From contig NZ_CP009533.1 of assembly GCF_000761155.1 (NCBI RefSeq), positions 2,108,001 through 2,172,000 of the forward strand: a stretch of 64,000 nt of DNA, in the 5' to 3' direction. This document shows, piece by piece, positions 50,641 to 59,625 of the stretch. How positions within the stretch are numbered: the first letter of the stretch is position 1; each line of letters starts with the position of its first letter. A model generated the notes under the pieces. The model saw only the letters and a list, made by a program, of their open reading frames with translations, did not search any database and was not told where the DNA came from. The stretch is from Pseudomonas rhizosphaerae (GTDB taxonomy: Bacteria > Pseudomonadota > Gammaproteobacteria > Pseudomonadales > Pseudomonadaceae). The translations under genes and the position numbers were made by a program.

Positions 50641-51989
50641 CTTTGTGTCTGAGCCACGCCGGTAGTCGTGCCTTCATCGCGAGGGGTAACCCAGACTTCA
50701 ACCCGACGATTCTTGATCCGCCCCTCATCGACCTCGTTGGTCGCCACCGGCAATTGCGCACCCAGGCCCAAGATGTCGCGAAACACCACCCCGGCCTTGG
50801 CCAGTTCCCGGCGTACCGCCATGGCCCGTAGCCGTGACAGCAGCACCGCGCGGGCGGCATCGGCCTTGGCATCGCCGAAACCGACCAGGGTGGTGGTGTT
50901 GTGCAGCAGGTCATGGCGACGCAGGTAATCCTGCACGCGGGCCACATCGGCCATGGCCTTGTTATCCAGGGTGGCGCTGCCCTCGGCGAAGCGGAAACTC
51001 ACCGACAGGCGCCGCCCTTCGCGCGCCAGTTGCTTATACAGCGCGGGCATGGCTGGCGAGGCGGGGACACTGATGGCTTGTACCGTCTGGGCAACGAACC
51101 CCTGGCTTGCGACGATGGCCTGGCCCGGTTCGCTCTGAGCAAAGGCAATCAACGCGTCGGCCCAGGGCGAAGGCCGTGAGGGTGGGCTGTACAAGTACAG
51201 ACGCCGGGTCAGGGGATAGTCCTGGGTCGCGATCAAGCTGACCGTGGGCGCCATGGCCTGGCTGTCGCCATCGACGATGGCCAGTGCGCGCGCCTGGCGG
51301 ACCGCGGCGAGACCGATGAAGCCAATGGCTTGCCGATCGGCGCTGACCCGGTCCGACAGTTGCTCGCTGGATTCCAGCCTGGCGGCATGGCCAGACAATC
51401 GGCTGCCATACGGCGTCAACACCTGATCGCGGAACGTCTCCCAAGTGCCCGAGCGGTCGTCACGGGCCAGCACATGGATCGGCCCATGGCCGCCCAGCAC
51501 CCGCCAGTCGTCGATCTCGCCGCTGAACATTTGGGCAAGTTGCTGCGTGGTCAGCTGACGCAACGGATTATCCGGATGGACGATGACTGCCACACCGTCG
51601 ATGGCAATCACGTGTTCGGCGGCGAAACGAGTCAGGTCACCCAGGGGCGCCAGGCGCATACGCTCCTGCTCGCTGATCGGCCGGGACGAAGCGGCCAGGT
51701 CCGCTTGCCCGGCCAACAGGCTGTCGAAGCCAGTGCTGGAGCCGTGGGCGCCGATCACGAAACGCAAGGGAGCACCCTCTGTGTCCCGCGCGGTGATGGC
51801 CTGTTCGCCGGGGGACAGGTGCAGCTTTCGAATGTCGTGCATGCCCCGAGCTTCGAGCAAACCTCGGATAAGCGCCGGCATCAGCGCCGCGCCCAATGTG
51901 TTCGAGCCTTGAATACGCAAGGTGTCCGGACCGGCGAGGGCGCCGGCGCTCAGGCTCAGAATGCACAGTAAGAGAAGCAGACGGCGCAT
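50601..51989 (-). CDS. PstS-like substrate-binding domain fused to an OmpA domain
   Basis: 462 aa. A signal peptide (LLLLLCILSLSAGALAG, cleavage about residue 20) is followed by a phosphate-binding-protein-like domain (about 22-300; GSNTLG, GSSTGFDSLL, DDRSGTWETF) and then an OmpA/MotB peptidoglycan-binding domain (about 325-440) with FAEGSATLDNKA, LVGFGDAKAD and RIKNRRVEVWV. The fusion would tether an anion-binding lobe to the cell wall rather than feed a transporter. No pst transport genes lie nearby. The role is unknown; phosphate signalling or envelope sensing are possibilities. ATG 51989. Confidence 0.85.
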   Translation of the reverse strand: MRRLLLLLCILSLSAGALAGPDTLRIQGSNTLGAALMPALIRGLLEARGMHDIRKLHLSPGEQAITARDTEGAPLRFVIGAHGSSTGFDSLLAGQADLAASSRPISEQERMRLAPLGDLTRFAAEHVIAIDGVAVIVHPDNPLRQLTTQQLAQMFSGEIDDWRVLGGHGPIHVLARDDRSGTWETFRDQVLTPYGSRLSGHAARLESSEQLSDRVSADRQAIGFIGLAAVRQARALAIVDGDSQAMAPTVSLIATQDYPLTRRLYLYSPPSRPSPWADALIAFAQSEPGQAIVASQGFVAQTVQAISVPASPAMPALYKQLAREGRRLSVSFRFAEGSATLDNKAMADVARVQDYLRRHDLLHNTTTLVGFGDAKADAARAVLLSRLRAMAVRRELAKAGVVFRDILGLGAQLPVATNEVDEGRIKNRRVEVWVTPRDEGTTTGVAQTQSVTGQAMAGTPGG

Positions 51990-52081
51990 GGTGTATCACC
52001 GGGTCGGGAAGCCTCGCAGATTAAGTCAGGGATGTTGCAGGGGGATGACGGGGAGGGATTCAGGCAGACCGTGTCACGGCT

Positions 52082-52153
52082 TTCGCGGCCACGGACCGCT
52101 CCTACAATAGATTGGCGCAAATCTCCCCTGTGGGAGCGGTCTTCGGCCGCGAA
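52082..52153. repeat. REP pair
   Basis: Inverse copy TTCGCGGCCACGGACCGCTC at 52082-52105 and forward copy GTGGGAGCGGTCTTCGGCCG at 52130-52153, between the pstS-ompA gene and the IclR gene. Confidence 0.85.
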
Positions 52154-52180
52154 GAGATCACTTCGATCTCTGGTTGAAAC

Positions 52181-52978
52181 TCAAACCTTGCGCTTCACCG
52201 AGATCGAAGACGCTGCGCTGATCACCAGGTCTGCATAACGCTTGGTGTCGCGCTCCGGGACCCAACGCGAGCGGGAGACCGCCAGGTTCACCGCACCGAT
52301 GCCGCGCCCGTTGCCGTCGACGATGGCCGCCGCGGTGGAAACATCGCCATAGAAGAACTGGTCTTCGGTATGGGCGTAGCGGCGCTGGCGGATTTGTTCG
52401 ATGCTGGCCCAGATCTGTCCGCGGTCGGTGATGGTCGCCGGTGTGTGCTGGACGAACTGGCTGCGGTCGAAGATATCGTTCACTTCATCGTCACTGTAGG
52501 TCGCCAGTAACGCCTGACCGGGCGCGGTGCACCAGGCCGGCAGACGGGTGCCGATGATGACGCTGGCGTTGAACACATGCCGACTGACGATCCGTTGCAC
52601 GTAGACGATGTCGGTGCCGTCGAGCACCGTCAGGTTGGTCGCCTCCTCGGTGTCGGCGCTCAACTGCTGCAGATAGGGCGCGGCGCGGGTCACCAGTTCG
52701 CTGGAGGTCAGGTAGTGGTAGGTGAAGTCCAACAGTCGCGGCGACAACTCGTACTTCTTGCTGCTGTCCTTGTTCAGGTAGCCCAGGGTTGCCAGGGTGT
52801 GGGTGAAACGCTGGGCGGCGCTGAGGTCCATGCCGGTCAGGCCAGCGATGTCGGACAGCGACAACTGGCGTTGGCTGCCGTCGAACGCCATGAGCACCTT
52901 CATGGCCTTGTCGACGGACTGGACGTAGAGCGAGGAAGCCGTTGGATCGGCAGGGTGAGTCTTCGGGGTACGGGCCAT
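52181..52978 (-). CDS. IclR-family transcriptional regulator
   Basis: 265 aa. An N-terminal winged helix (about 15-75: SVDKAMKVLMAFDGSQRQLSLSDIAGLTGMDLSAAQRFTHTL, read in two parts) is followed by the IclR effector domain (about 90-260) with RLPAWCTAPGQALLA, DGNGRGIGAVNLAVSRSRW and the C-terminal signature. It lies 104 bases downstream of the acyl-CoA ligase on the same strand, so it may end the operon or have its own promoter. It is the likely controller of the ECH/ABC/ligase genes. Confidence 0.9.
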   Translation of the reverse strand: MARTPKTHPADPTASSLYVQSVDKAMKVLMAFDGSQRQLSLSDIAGLTGMDLSAAQRFTHTLATLGYLNKDSSKKYELSPRLLDFTYHYLTSSELVTRAAPYLQQLSADTEEATNLTVLDGTDIVYVQRIVSRHVFNASVIIGTRLPAWCTAPGQALLATYSDDEVNDIFDRSQFVQHTPATITDRGQIWASIEQIRQRRYAHTEDQFFYGDVSTAAAIVDGNGRGIGAVNLAVSRSRWVPERDTKRYADLVISAASSISVKRKV

Positions 52979-53082
52979 GAACGCAACACAGTGGTAAAAA
53001 AACCGATTATCCGGCAGTTGCCCGGCACTTTCTATCGCTATTCACTAACCCCTTACCACTCGAGCCTCCCTGGGCGCCGCGT

Positions 53083-54624
53083 TCAACGGCGGCTGTCCCA
53101 GGCCTGGCCAACATCCTTGGGCAGCAGGTGTTTCTTGATACGTTCGCTGGGGGTCAGCTCGAAGTGCTCTACCTGCCGGTAATAGCGCGGCAATTGATAG
53201 GAGGCGCAACGGGGTGCGGCCCATTCGAGCATGGTTGGCCAGTCCGGCGTGGCAGCGGCCTGCAACTGCACGAACAGCAGGATTTCCTGCTCGCCCACCG
53301 CCGACTCGACGCCCACCGCCGCGCAGGCTTGTACGGCAGGATGGGCACTGAACACCCGTTCCACTTCCCAGGCCGAAACGTTTTCGCCGCGCACCCGCAT
53401 GCTGTCGGTGCGGCGCCCGACGAAGAACAGGTCACCTTCGGCATCCATCCGCGCCATGTCCCCGGTAAACAGTCTTCCGTTGCGCAAGGCAGCGTCCGTG
53501 GCTTCTGGGTTGTCCAGATAGCCTGGCAAGAACACGCCCTCGACTTCGCTGGATAGCACGATTTCCCCCAACTGCCCGACTTCGACCGGCTGACCGTAGG
53601 GGTCCAGCAGTTCCAGACTCAACCAGGGCAGGGCACGACCGATGGAGCCCGGCTTGCCGGTGCGATTCAAGGTGGCGAAGCTGGAACACTCGGTCATGCC
53701 ATAGCATTCGCGCAACGGACAGCCGAAACGCTGTTCGATGGCCGCCCAGTTGGCCAGGCTGACGCCCGCGCCCCACAAGGTGCGCAGCGCATGCCGGGCG
53801 GGCCACTGCTCGGCGGGTTGCTGCATGAGGATATCGATGATCCCGCCCAGATAATGCAGTTGGGTCGCCTGCACCTGAACGCACTGCGCCCAGAACTTGC
53901 TCGCGGAAAACCGTTGCACCACGTTCAGGCTGACTTCGGCCAGAAAAGGCATCAGCAGCATCTGCGCACCGCCGATGTGGCACAACGGCTCCCACAGCAG
54001 CAGGCGGTCGCCCGCCTTGACATCGGCGACCTGCAGCACTGCCTCGCTGGCGATGCGCAACATGCGGTGGGTAAATACCACACCCTTTGGCGCGCCGGTG
54101 GTGCCTGAGGTGTAGATCACGCAGAGCGTGGCCTGGGCGGCACTGTCCTCCAGGCGCAGGCTTGCGTCCGGGCAGGCCAGGGCCTGCTCGTGCAGCACGT
54201 CGATACCTACGTAGTCCAGGTCCGCTGCGGCGCTTGCGGCCAGGCGCTCGGCAAACTCGGCGTCACCGACCACCAGGTCCGGGCGCGCATGTTCGAACGG
54301 ATAGTCCAGGCCCGGCCCGCGCAGCTTGGTGTTGATCGGGATCCACACCAGACCGCTCAAGATCAACGCATAGATCAGGACGATCTGGTCGTCGCTGTTG
54401 CTCAGCATGACCGCAACCCGTTGCCCGGCGCGCAAGCCGCGCTCGGCCAGCACTTGTTGCAGGGCTGCGACGCGCTGGCGCAACTCCAGGGTGCTCAGCG
54501 ACCGGCCCTCGAAGGTGACGCGCACGGCGTGGTCATCAATCAGCAGGCCAGCATGGATCAGCGGCGCGGTGGTCAGCTCATCCTGGCTGATGCGATGCGG
54601 GAAGAATCGAGTGTATGGATGCAT
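53083..54624 (-). CDS. AMP-binding acyl-CoA ligase
   Basis: 513 aa ANL-superfamily enzyme. A3 motif YTSGTTGAPKGVV (about residue 170), A5 ECYGMTECSS (about 305), A7 LFTGDMARMDAEG, A8 GRRTDSMRVRGENVSAWEVE and an A10-region Lys (SERIKKHLL near the end) are all present, so it should be active. The sequence is nearest in style to CaiC-like carboxylate ligases. The acid activated is unknown, but its place between transporter and crotonase suggests it activates the imported compound. ATG 54624 is three bases after the permease stop. Confidence 0.88.
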   Translation of the reverse strand: MHPYTRFFPHRISQDELTTAPLIHAGLLIDDHAVRVTFEGRSLSTLELRQRVAALQQVLAERGLRAGQRVAVMLSNSDDQIVLIYALILSGLVWIPINTKLRGPGLDYPFEHARPDLVVGDAEFAERLAASAAADLDYVGIDVLHEQALACPDASLRLEDSAAQATLCVIYTSGTTGAPKGVVFTHRMLRIASEAVLQVADVKAGDRLLLWEPLCHIGGAQMLLMPFLAEVSLNVVQRFSASKFWAQCVQVQATQLHYLGGIIDILMQQPAEQWPARHALRTLWGAGVSLANWAAIEQRFGCPLRECYGMTECSSFATLNRTGKPGSIGRALPWLSLELLDPYGQPVEVGQLGEIVLSSEVEGVFLPGYLDNPEATDAALRNGRLFTGDMARMDAEGDLFFVGRRTDSMRVRGENVSAWEVERVFSAHPAVQACAAVGVESAVGEQEILLFVQLQAAATPDWPTMLEWAAPRCASYQLPRYYRQVEHFELTPSERIKKHLLPKDVGQAWDSRR

Positions 54625-54627
54625 CGT

Positions 54628-56331
54628 TCAGAGCCCTTGACGTTTGGAGTTGGAACGCCGCGACACCCATTGGGCAATCACGGCAAACAGCACGATGAAC
54701 ACCAGCAAGGTGGTGGAAACCGCAGCCAGGGTCGGCGTCAGCGCCAGCTGGATGCTGTCCCACATCTGCTTGGGCAAGGTGGTATTGATGCCGCCGCTGA
54801 CGAAGATGGCGATGGTCAGGTCGTCGAACGAGGTGATGAAGGCCAGCAGGAACGCGGAGACCAGGCTCGCCGACATCAGCGGCAGGGTGACCGTGCGCAA
54901 CCGTGTGAAAGCGCCGGCGCCGAGAATCCGCGCGGCATCGTCCAGGCGCCAGTCGTACTGCTTGAATGCCGCAGACAGGGTCACCACTACATAGGGCAGG
55001 GCCAGTACGGTATGGCCCAGCACCAGGCCGATGTCCTTGCCCGCCAGCCCCAGCCGTGAGAACAGGTACAGCAAGCCCAGTGCAATCACGATGCGCGGCA
55101 CGATCAATGGGGCAATGAACAGCGCGAACAACCCCTTGCGCCAACCCGCACTGACCCGCGTCAATGCTAGGGTTGCGCCGAAGCCCAGCACCAGCGCCAG
55201 CAGGGCGGTTGCCACGCCGACGCCCAGGGAGCGCAGCAGGGCCGCCTGCCAGACCGCCGAGGTGAAGAACTCGTCGAACCACTTCAGGCTGAACAGCTTG
55301 GGTGGAAAGGCAATGAACGGACTGCTGGTGAAGGCCAGGGGGACGACCACCAGCACCGGCAGGATCAACAACATGACCAGCAGCACGCTGTAGCCGGTCA
55401 GCAGCGCACTGTCGCCACTGCGCCGGGGGGCTTTGCCCTTGCCCGAAAATCGATGCCCGAGCCAGATCAGAATCTGCAGACCTCGCCCTGACTGGCGCTC
55501 TTTGGGTGCCTCGCCGCCCAGCGACGACAGGCCGGCGATACGGTCGTAGATCACGAAGACCACCAGCGAGCAAGCCAAGAGCACCACGGACAGAGCGCCG
55601 GCGAAGTTCATGTCGAACAGGTCGAGCACCGAGGAAATGACCAGCTGCGCGACCATCATTTCTCGTGGCGAACCCAGCAGCGCAGGCACGATGAAGAAGC
55701 CCAGGCTGGTAATGAACACCAGCAGTCCGGCGGCAGCGATACCGGGCGCCGACAGCGGCAGAAAGATACTGAAGAAACTCATCGATCCGCTGGCACCCAG
55801 GGTCTGGGCGGCAGGCGCCAGGCGTTGATCGATGCTGCGCATGATCGGCAGCAGGGTGATCACCGCCAGCGGCAGCATGGAATGGACCATGCCGATCAAC
55901 ACCCCCGACAGTGCCGGGACCAGCCCGGAAGGATTGTCCAGGACATCGGCGGCCAGGGTTGTCAGCAGGCCCTTGCGTGACAGCAGCAACATCCACGCGT
56001 AGGTCTTGACCAGGTAGCTGGTCCAGAACGGCAGCATGATCCACAGCAACCAGCGCTCGCGGCCCATGGGCGAGAGGCGGGTCAGCAGGTACGCCACTGG
56101 GTAGGCCAGCAGTACCGACAGTAACGCGGTCAGCGCCGAGATCCAGAACGTGATACCCAAAACGCGTGCATACACTGGGGTCGATGCGATTCGTTCGAAG
56201 TTGCCCAGGCTCAGTTCGCCACTGGCGTTCTGAAAGCTGCCCATGAGCATTTCCGCGACCGGCAGCAGGAAGAACAGCGCCAGAAACAGCAGGGCCGGTA
56301 TGGCTGGAATCAGGCCCTTGCGCCAGCTCAT
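54628..56331 (-). CDS. Fused ABC permease (PotB-PotC type)
   Basis: 567 aa. The first half (helices between about 8-270, EAA loop AAQTLGASGSMSFF region about 178) is a PotB-like permease. After a polar linker (about 275-305) a second half (about 310-555) is PotC-like with its own EAA loop (DDAARILGAGAFTRLR, about 465). In most polyamine/opine importers these are separate proteins. It probably forms the complete transmembrane part with the ATPase and binding protein of the operon. The ATG overlaps the ATPase stop (ATGA). Confidence 0.88.
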   Translation of the reverse strand: MSWRKGLIPAIPALLFLALFFLLPVAEMLMGSFQNASGELSLGNFERIASTPVYARVLGITFWISALTALLSVLLAYPVAYLLTRLSPMGRERWLLWIMLPFWTSYLVKTYAWMLLLSRKGLLTTLAADVLDNPSGLVPALSGVLIGMVHSMLPLAVITLLPIMRSIDQRLAPAAQTLGASGSMSFFSIFLPLSAPGIAAAGLLVFITSLGFFIVPALLGSPREMMVAQLVISSVLDLFDMNFAGALSVVLLACSLVVFVIYDRIAGLSSLGGEAPKERQSGRGLQILIWLGHRFSGKGKAPRRSGDSALLTGYSVLLVMLLILPVLVVVPLAFTSSPFIAFPPKLFSLKWFDEFFTSAVWQAALLRSLGVGVATALLALVLGFGATLALTRVSAGWRKGLFALFIAPLIVPRIVIALGLLYLFSRLGLAGKDIGLVLGHTVLALPYVVVTLSAAFKQYDWRLDDAARILGAGAFTRLRTVTLPLMSASLVSAFLLAFITSFDDLTIAIFVSGGINTTLPKQMWDSIQLALTPTLAAVSTTLLVFIVLFAVIAQWVSRRSNSKRQGL

Positions 56332-57392
56332 GACGCAGCCTGCGCGGGCAGGAGGGTGGCCCGGGTCGGCTCCCAGGCGATGCCCACCGGGTCTCCGACG
56401 CGCGGGCTGAGGTCGCGCGAACAGCGCACGCTGAAGCGGTTGCCCGAGGGCAGGCGCACCAAGGCGCGGGTGTCACTGCCCAGGAACACGCATTCATCCA
56501 CGGTGCCCTGCAGCAGGCCGGCGGCGGGGTCGGTGAGGCGCGCGGCTTCGGGCCGGATCAGCAGGAACGCCTCGGTACCTGCGCTGGGCGCCTGGTGCCC
56601 GGCGCATCCGCTCAGGTCCAGCCGTTGGCCTTCGACCTGCAGGTGGCCAGTACCATCGCGCTGGCCCTGCAACAGGTTCGAATGGCCGATGAATTCGGCT
56701 GCAAAGCGTGTGGCCGGGCGATCGTACAGTTCTTCTGGCGTTGCCAGCTGCTCGATCCGCGCCCGGTTCATCAGGCAGATGCGGTCGGAGAGGGTTAGCG
56801 CCTCCTCCTGGTCGTGGGTGACATAGATGAACGTTGCGCCCAGTTCCTTGTGCATGCGGCGGATTTCCAGCTGCATGTGCTCGCGCAGGTTCTTGTCCAG
56901 TGCGCCAAGCGGCTCGTCGAGCAGGATGATCGAGGGCCGATAGGCGAAGCAGCGCGCCAGGGCGATTCGCTGCTGCTGGCCACCGGACAGTTCGTTCGGG
57001 TAGCGATGCGCGAAGTCTTCCATGCGCACCATGGCCAGGGCATCGTCGACTGCCTGGCTGACCTCGGCCTTGGGGTACTTGCGCATGCGCAAGCCGTAGG
57101 CCACGTTGTCGCGCACGCTCATGTGCGGAAACAGCGCGTAGCTCTGGAACACCAGGCCGATGCCGCGTTTGCCGGGTGCGATGTGGGTCGCCTCCTGGCC
57201 ATCGATCAGCAACTGCCCGCTGTCGGGCGGGACCAACCCGGAAATCATCTGCAGCAGGGTGGTCTTGCCCGAGCCCGAAGGCCCGAGCAGGGTCAGGAAT
57301 TCGCCTTCACGCACCTGGATATCGGTAGGTTGCAGGGCGACGAACTGACCATAGGTCTTGCCCAGGCCACGGGTTTCAAGTTTCACGCTCAT
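56328..57392 (-). CDS. ABC transporter ATP-binding protein (PotA type)
   Basis: 354 aa. Walker A GPSGSGKTT (about residue 36), signature LSGGQQQRIALARC (about 135), Walker B IILLDEP, switch VTHDQEEA and a C-terminal TOBE_2 domain (about 270-350). Works with the fused permease and the Tat-exported binding protein to import a small cationic or acidic compound. 12 bases separate it from the binding-protein gene. Confidence 0.9.
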   Translation of the reverse strand: MSVKLETRGLGKTYGQFVALQPTDIQVREGEFLTLLGPSGSGKTTLLQMISGLVPPDSGQLLIDGQEATHIAPGKRGIGLVFQSYALFPHMSVRDNVAYGLRMRKYPKAEVSQAVDDALAMVRMEDFAHRYPNELSGGQQQRIALARCFAYRPSIILLDEPLGALDKNLREHMQLEIRRMHKELGATFIYVTHDQEEALTLSDRICLMNRARIEQLATPEELYDRPATRFAAEFIGHSNLLQGQRDGTGHLQVEGQRLDLSGCAGHQAPSAGTEAFLLIRPEAARLTDPAAGLLQGTVDECVFLGSDTRALVRLPSGNRFSVRCSRDLSPRVGDPVGIAWEPTRATLLPAQAAS

Positions 57393-57404
57393 GCATCGAC
57401 TCCC

Positions 57405-58469
57405 TTACGACAAGATCCAGGCGTTGAACCGCTCGGTCACGGTGGTGCGGTTCTCTGCCCACCAGGCCGGGCTGGGCAGGCGCATGTTTTCCAGGTTCTG
57501 GGGCGCGGTGGGCAACAGCGCAGCCCGCTCGGGAGCGATGAACTCGAACGACCTGCGGTTGGTGGGGCCGTAGGCCAGCGTGTCGGTGAAGTCGGCCTGA
57601 CGTTTGGCATCGGCGCAAAAGCGCACGAATTCCTTGGCCATGTCGGCATGCGGCGTGCCCTTGGGGATGGCCCAGCCTTCGATCGAATACAGCCCCTGGT
57701 TCCAGACGATCTGCACCGGCGCGCCGTTGTCGATGGCCGCCTGGGCGCGGCCGTTCCAGGCCGAGATCATGTCGACTTCGCCGCTCTGGATGGCCTGCAT
57801 GGCTTGCGCACCTGAGGTCCACCACAGGTCGATGTGCGGTTTGATCTTGTCCAGGCTCTTGAACGCGCGGTCGACGTCCATCGGGTACAGCTCGTCGAGG
57901 CCGACGCCGTCCGCCAGCAGCGCTTGCTCCAGAGTGTCCAGCGGGCTGCGGCGCAGGCAGCGGCGACCGGGAAATTTCTCGACGTTCCAGAAATCCGCCC
58001 AGCTCTGCGGACCCTTGCCATCCTTGAAGGTGTCGGTGCGGTAGGCCAGCACCGTGGAGTACACGTCGACGCCGAGGAAGTTGGGGGTGATGGCTTCGGG
58101 CAGCAGGTCGGGGTAGTCGCTGGCCGACAGGCCGATGGGTTCCAGAAAACCCTGGGCTTGGAGGTAGGGGATGTCGGCGGAGATGGTCAGGGTGGTGACG
58201 TCCCACACATAGTTGCGGGTTTTCACCATGGCCGAGAACTGTGCCACGGGCTGGGATTCGCGCGCCACGCTGACGATCTTGATGCCGGTAGCCTTCTCGA
58301 AGGGGTCGTAGAAGGCCTTGCGGTAGGCCTCGGTGTAGGGGCCGCCGGGGTCTGAGACGATGATCTGTCTGTCGGCGGCGCGGACCACATTGGGCAGACC
58401 GCAGACCAGGGCCACGGTGGCACCGGCCTTGAGCAACCGACGGCGTCCAGGGTTGGAAGGTGTGTGCAT
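57405..58469 (-). CDS. ABC transporter binding protein, Tat-exported, PotD-like
   Basis: 354 aa. The N-terminus carries RRRLLKAGATVALVCGLPNVVRA, a twin-arginine-like signal, with cleavage near AAD. The mature part is PotD/PotF-like: IIVSDPGGPYTEAYRKAFYDPFEKATGIK, VWDVTTLTI and EVDMISAWNGRAQAAI. Ligands of this family include polyamines, opines and aromatic acids. The ligand here cannot be read off. ATG 58469 follows a GGAG site. Confidence 0.88.
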   Translation of the reverse strand: MHTPSNPGRRRLLKAGATVALVCGLPNVVRAADRQIIVSDPGGPYTEAYRKAFYDPFEKATGIKIVSVARESQPVAQFSAMVKTRNYVWDVTTLTISADIPYLQAQGFLEPIGLSASDYPDLLPEAITPNFLGVDVYSTVLAYRTDTFKDGKGPQSWADFWNVEKFPGRRCLRRSPLDTLEQALLADGVGLDELYPMDVDRAFKSLDKIKPHIDLWWTSGAQAMQAIQSGEVDMISAWNGRAQAAIDNGAPVQIVWNQGLYSIEGWAIPKGTPHADMAKEFVRFCADAKRQADFTDTLAYGPTNRRSFEFIAPERAALLPTAPQNLENMRLPSPAWWAENRTTVTERFNAWILS

Positions 58470-58595
58470 GACAGTCTCCTACAGAAAACGAATGGATCGT
58501 TGGGTAGTCAGGACGTCGGCAGTCAAGGTGTTGAAAAAGCCGGGGTAGGTACGTGGCCGCCGCCGTGCGTAGTGCTATCTGTGGGAGAGGACCCT

Positions 58596-58684
58596 GTGGG
58601 AGCGGGTCTCTGCCCGCGAACGGGCCTCCACGGTGTATCAGTGCCTCCGCGTCGCTGCCTTCGCGGGCAGAGACCCGCTCCCAC
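58596..58684. repeat. REP pair inside the ECH-transporter spacer
   Basis: GTGGGAGCGGGTCTCTGCCC (58596-58620) and its inverse (58660-58684) in the 264-base spacer between the crotonase gene and the binding-protein gene. No gene is seen in the rest of the spacer. It may decouple the crotonase transcript from the rest. Confidence 0.85.
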
Positions 58685-58733
58685 ATTGGGCGCGCTCCCA
58701 CTGCTAATCTGCTTTCAGAAGGTAGGCCAGGTT

Positions 58734-59492
58734 TTATTTGGCCCGCGCCTTGAAGAAGGCTTCCATCATGCGTGCTGGCTCGCCGGAGTCGTACGCCTCT
58801 TTCTGCAGGCGTCGGCCGGCTGCGATGCAGTCCTTGAAGCCCGGCTCGCTCATCTCGCGGAAGCGTTGCTTGTCCAGACGCATGGCGATCGGTGGCTTGG
58901 CGGCCAATTCCTCGGCGATTTCCAGAGCCTTGCTCATCACCTGATCGGCCGGCACCAGATGGTGAATCAAGCCGATCTGCTTGCATTCATCGGCGTTCAT
59001 CAAACGGCCGGTCAAGGTCAGTTCGATGGTGCGCGACATGCCCAGCATGCTGTTCATGATCCAGGGACCGGTGGTACTGGGGATGCCAGAGTTGATCTCT
59101 GGCTGACCCATGCGCACGCCCGGATGGCCGACACGAATATCGCCCAGCAACGCCACCTGGAACGCCGAACCTGCAGCGGTGCCGTTGAGGGCGATGATCA
59201 GCGGCTTGGACAGGCCGCGCAGGGTGGCGTAGTAGCGCTCCCATTCACCCACCCATTCGACGGCGCGATCACCGTCGAAATCATGGGCTTCGGAAAGGTC
59301 CTGACCAGCGGAAAACGCCCGGTCGCCGGCGCCGGTCATGATCACTGCCTTGATGGCAGGGTCGGTGTTGTAGCCGTTCAAAGCTTCGATGATTTCGTTG
59401 CGCATCGGCGTGGTCCAGGCGTTGAGCACAGCCGGACGATTGAGGGTGATGACAGCGACGGGGCCTTTGATTTCTAGCACGATGTCTGACAT
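58734..59492 (-). CDS. Enoyl-CoA hydratase/isomerase (crotonase) family protein
   Basis: 252 aa crotonase fold. The oxyanion-hole elements are AFSAGQDL (about 60-67) and GTAAGSAFQVALLGD (about 98-112), and the second acidic position is RMGQPEINSGIPSTTG (Glu about 131). The first catalytic Glu of canonical hydratases (GGGCELA) is replaced by Gln here (GSAFQVA), so a plain 2-enoyl-CoA hydratase reaction is doubtful. It precedes the transporter/ligase operon on the same strand. ATG 59492. Confidence 0.87.
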   Translation of the reverse strand: MSDIVLEIKGPVAVITLNRPAVLNAWTTPMRNEIIEALNGYNTDPAIKAVIMTGAGDRAFSAGQDLSEAHDFDGDRAVEWVGEWERYYATLRGLSKPLIIALNGTAAGSAFQVALLGDIRVGHPGVRMGQPEINSGIPSTTGPWIMNSMLGMSRTIELTLTGRLMNADECKQIGLIHHLVPADQVMSKALEIAEELAAKPPIAMRLDKQRFREMSEPGFKDCIAAGRRLQKEAYDSGEPARMMEAFFKARAK

Positions 59493-59518
59493 ATTTATCT
59501 CAATGCGATAGTTGATGT

Positions 59519-59540
59519 GGAATAACGATAGAATTATCCC
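59519..59540. promoter_or_regulatory. Candidate operator upstream of the crotonase gene
   Basis: GGAATAA (59519-59525) and TTATCCC (59534-59540) are near-perfect inverted arms around CGATAGAA, 27 bases upstream of the crotonase ATG. A direct repeat CGATAG also recurs 20 bases away. Position suggests binding of the operon's IclR protein or another repressor. Confidence 0.35.
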
Positions 59541-59625
59541 GCTTGATGCGCAACAGGTTTATGTGGATTATTGGCAAAGCGCGTACGACAGAAGAGGCCA
59601 CCGCAGTCTGAACAGCGCGCACACG

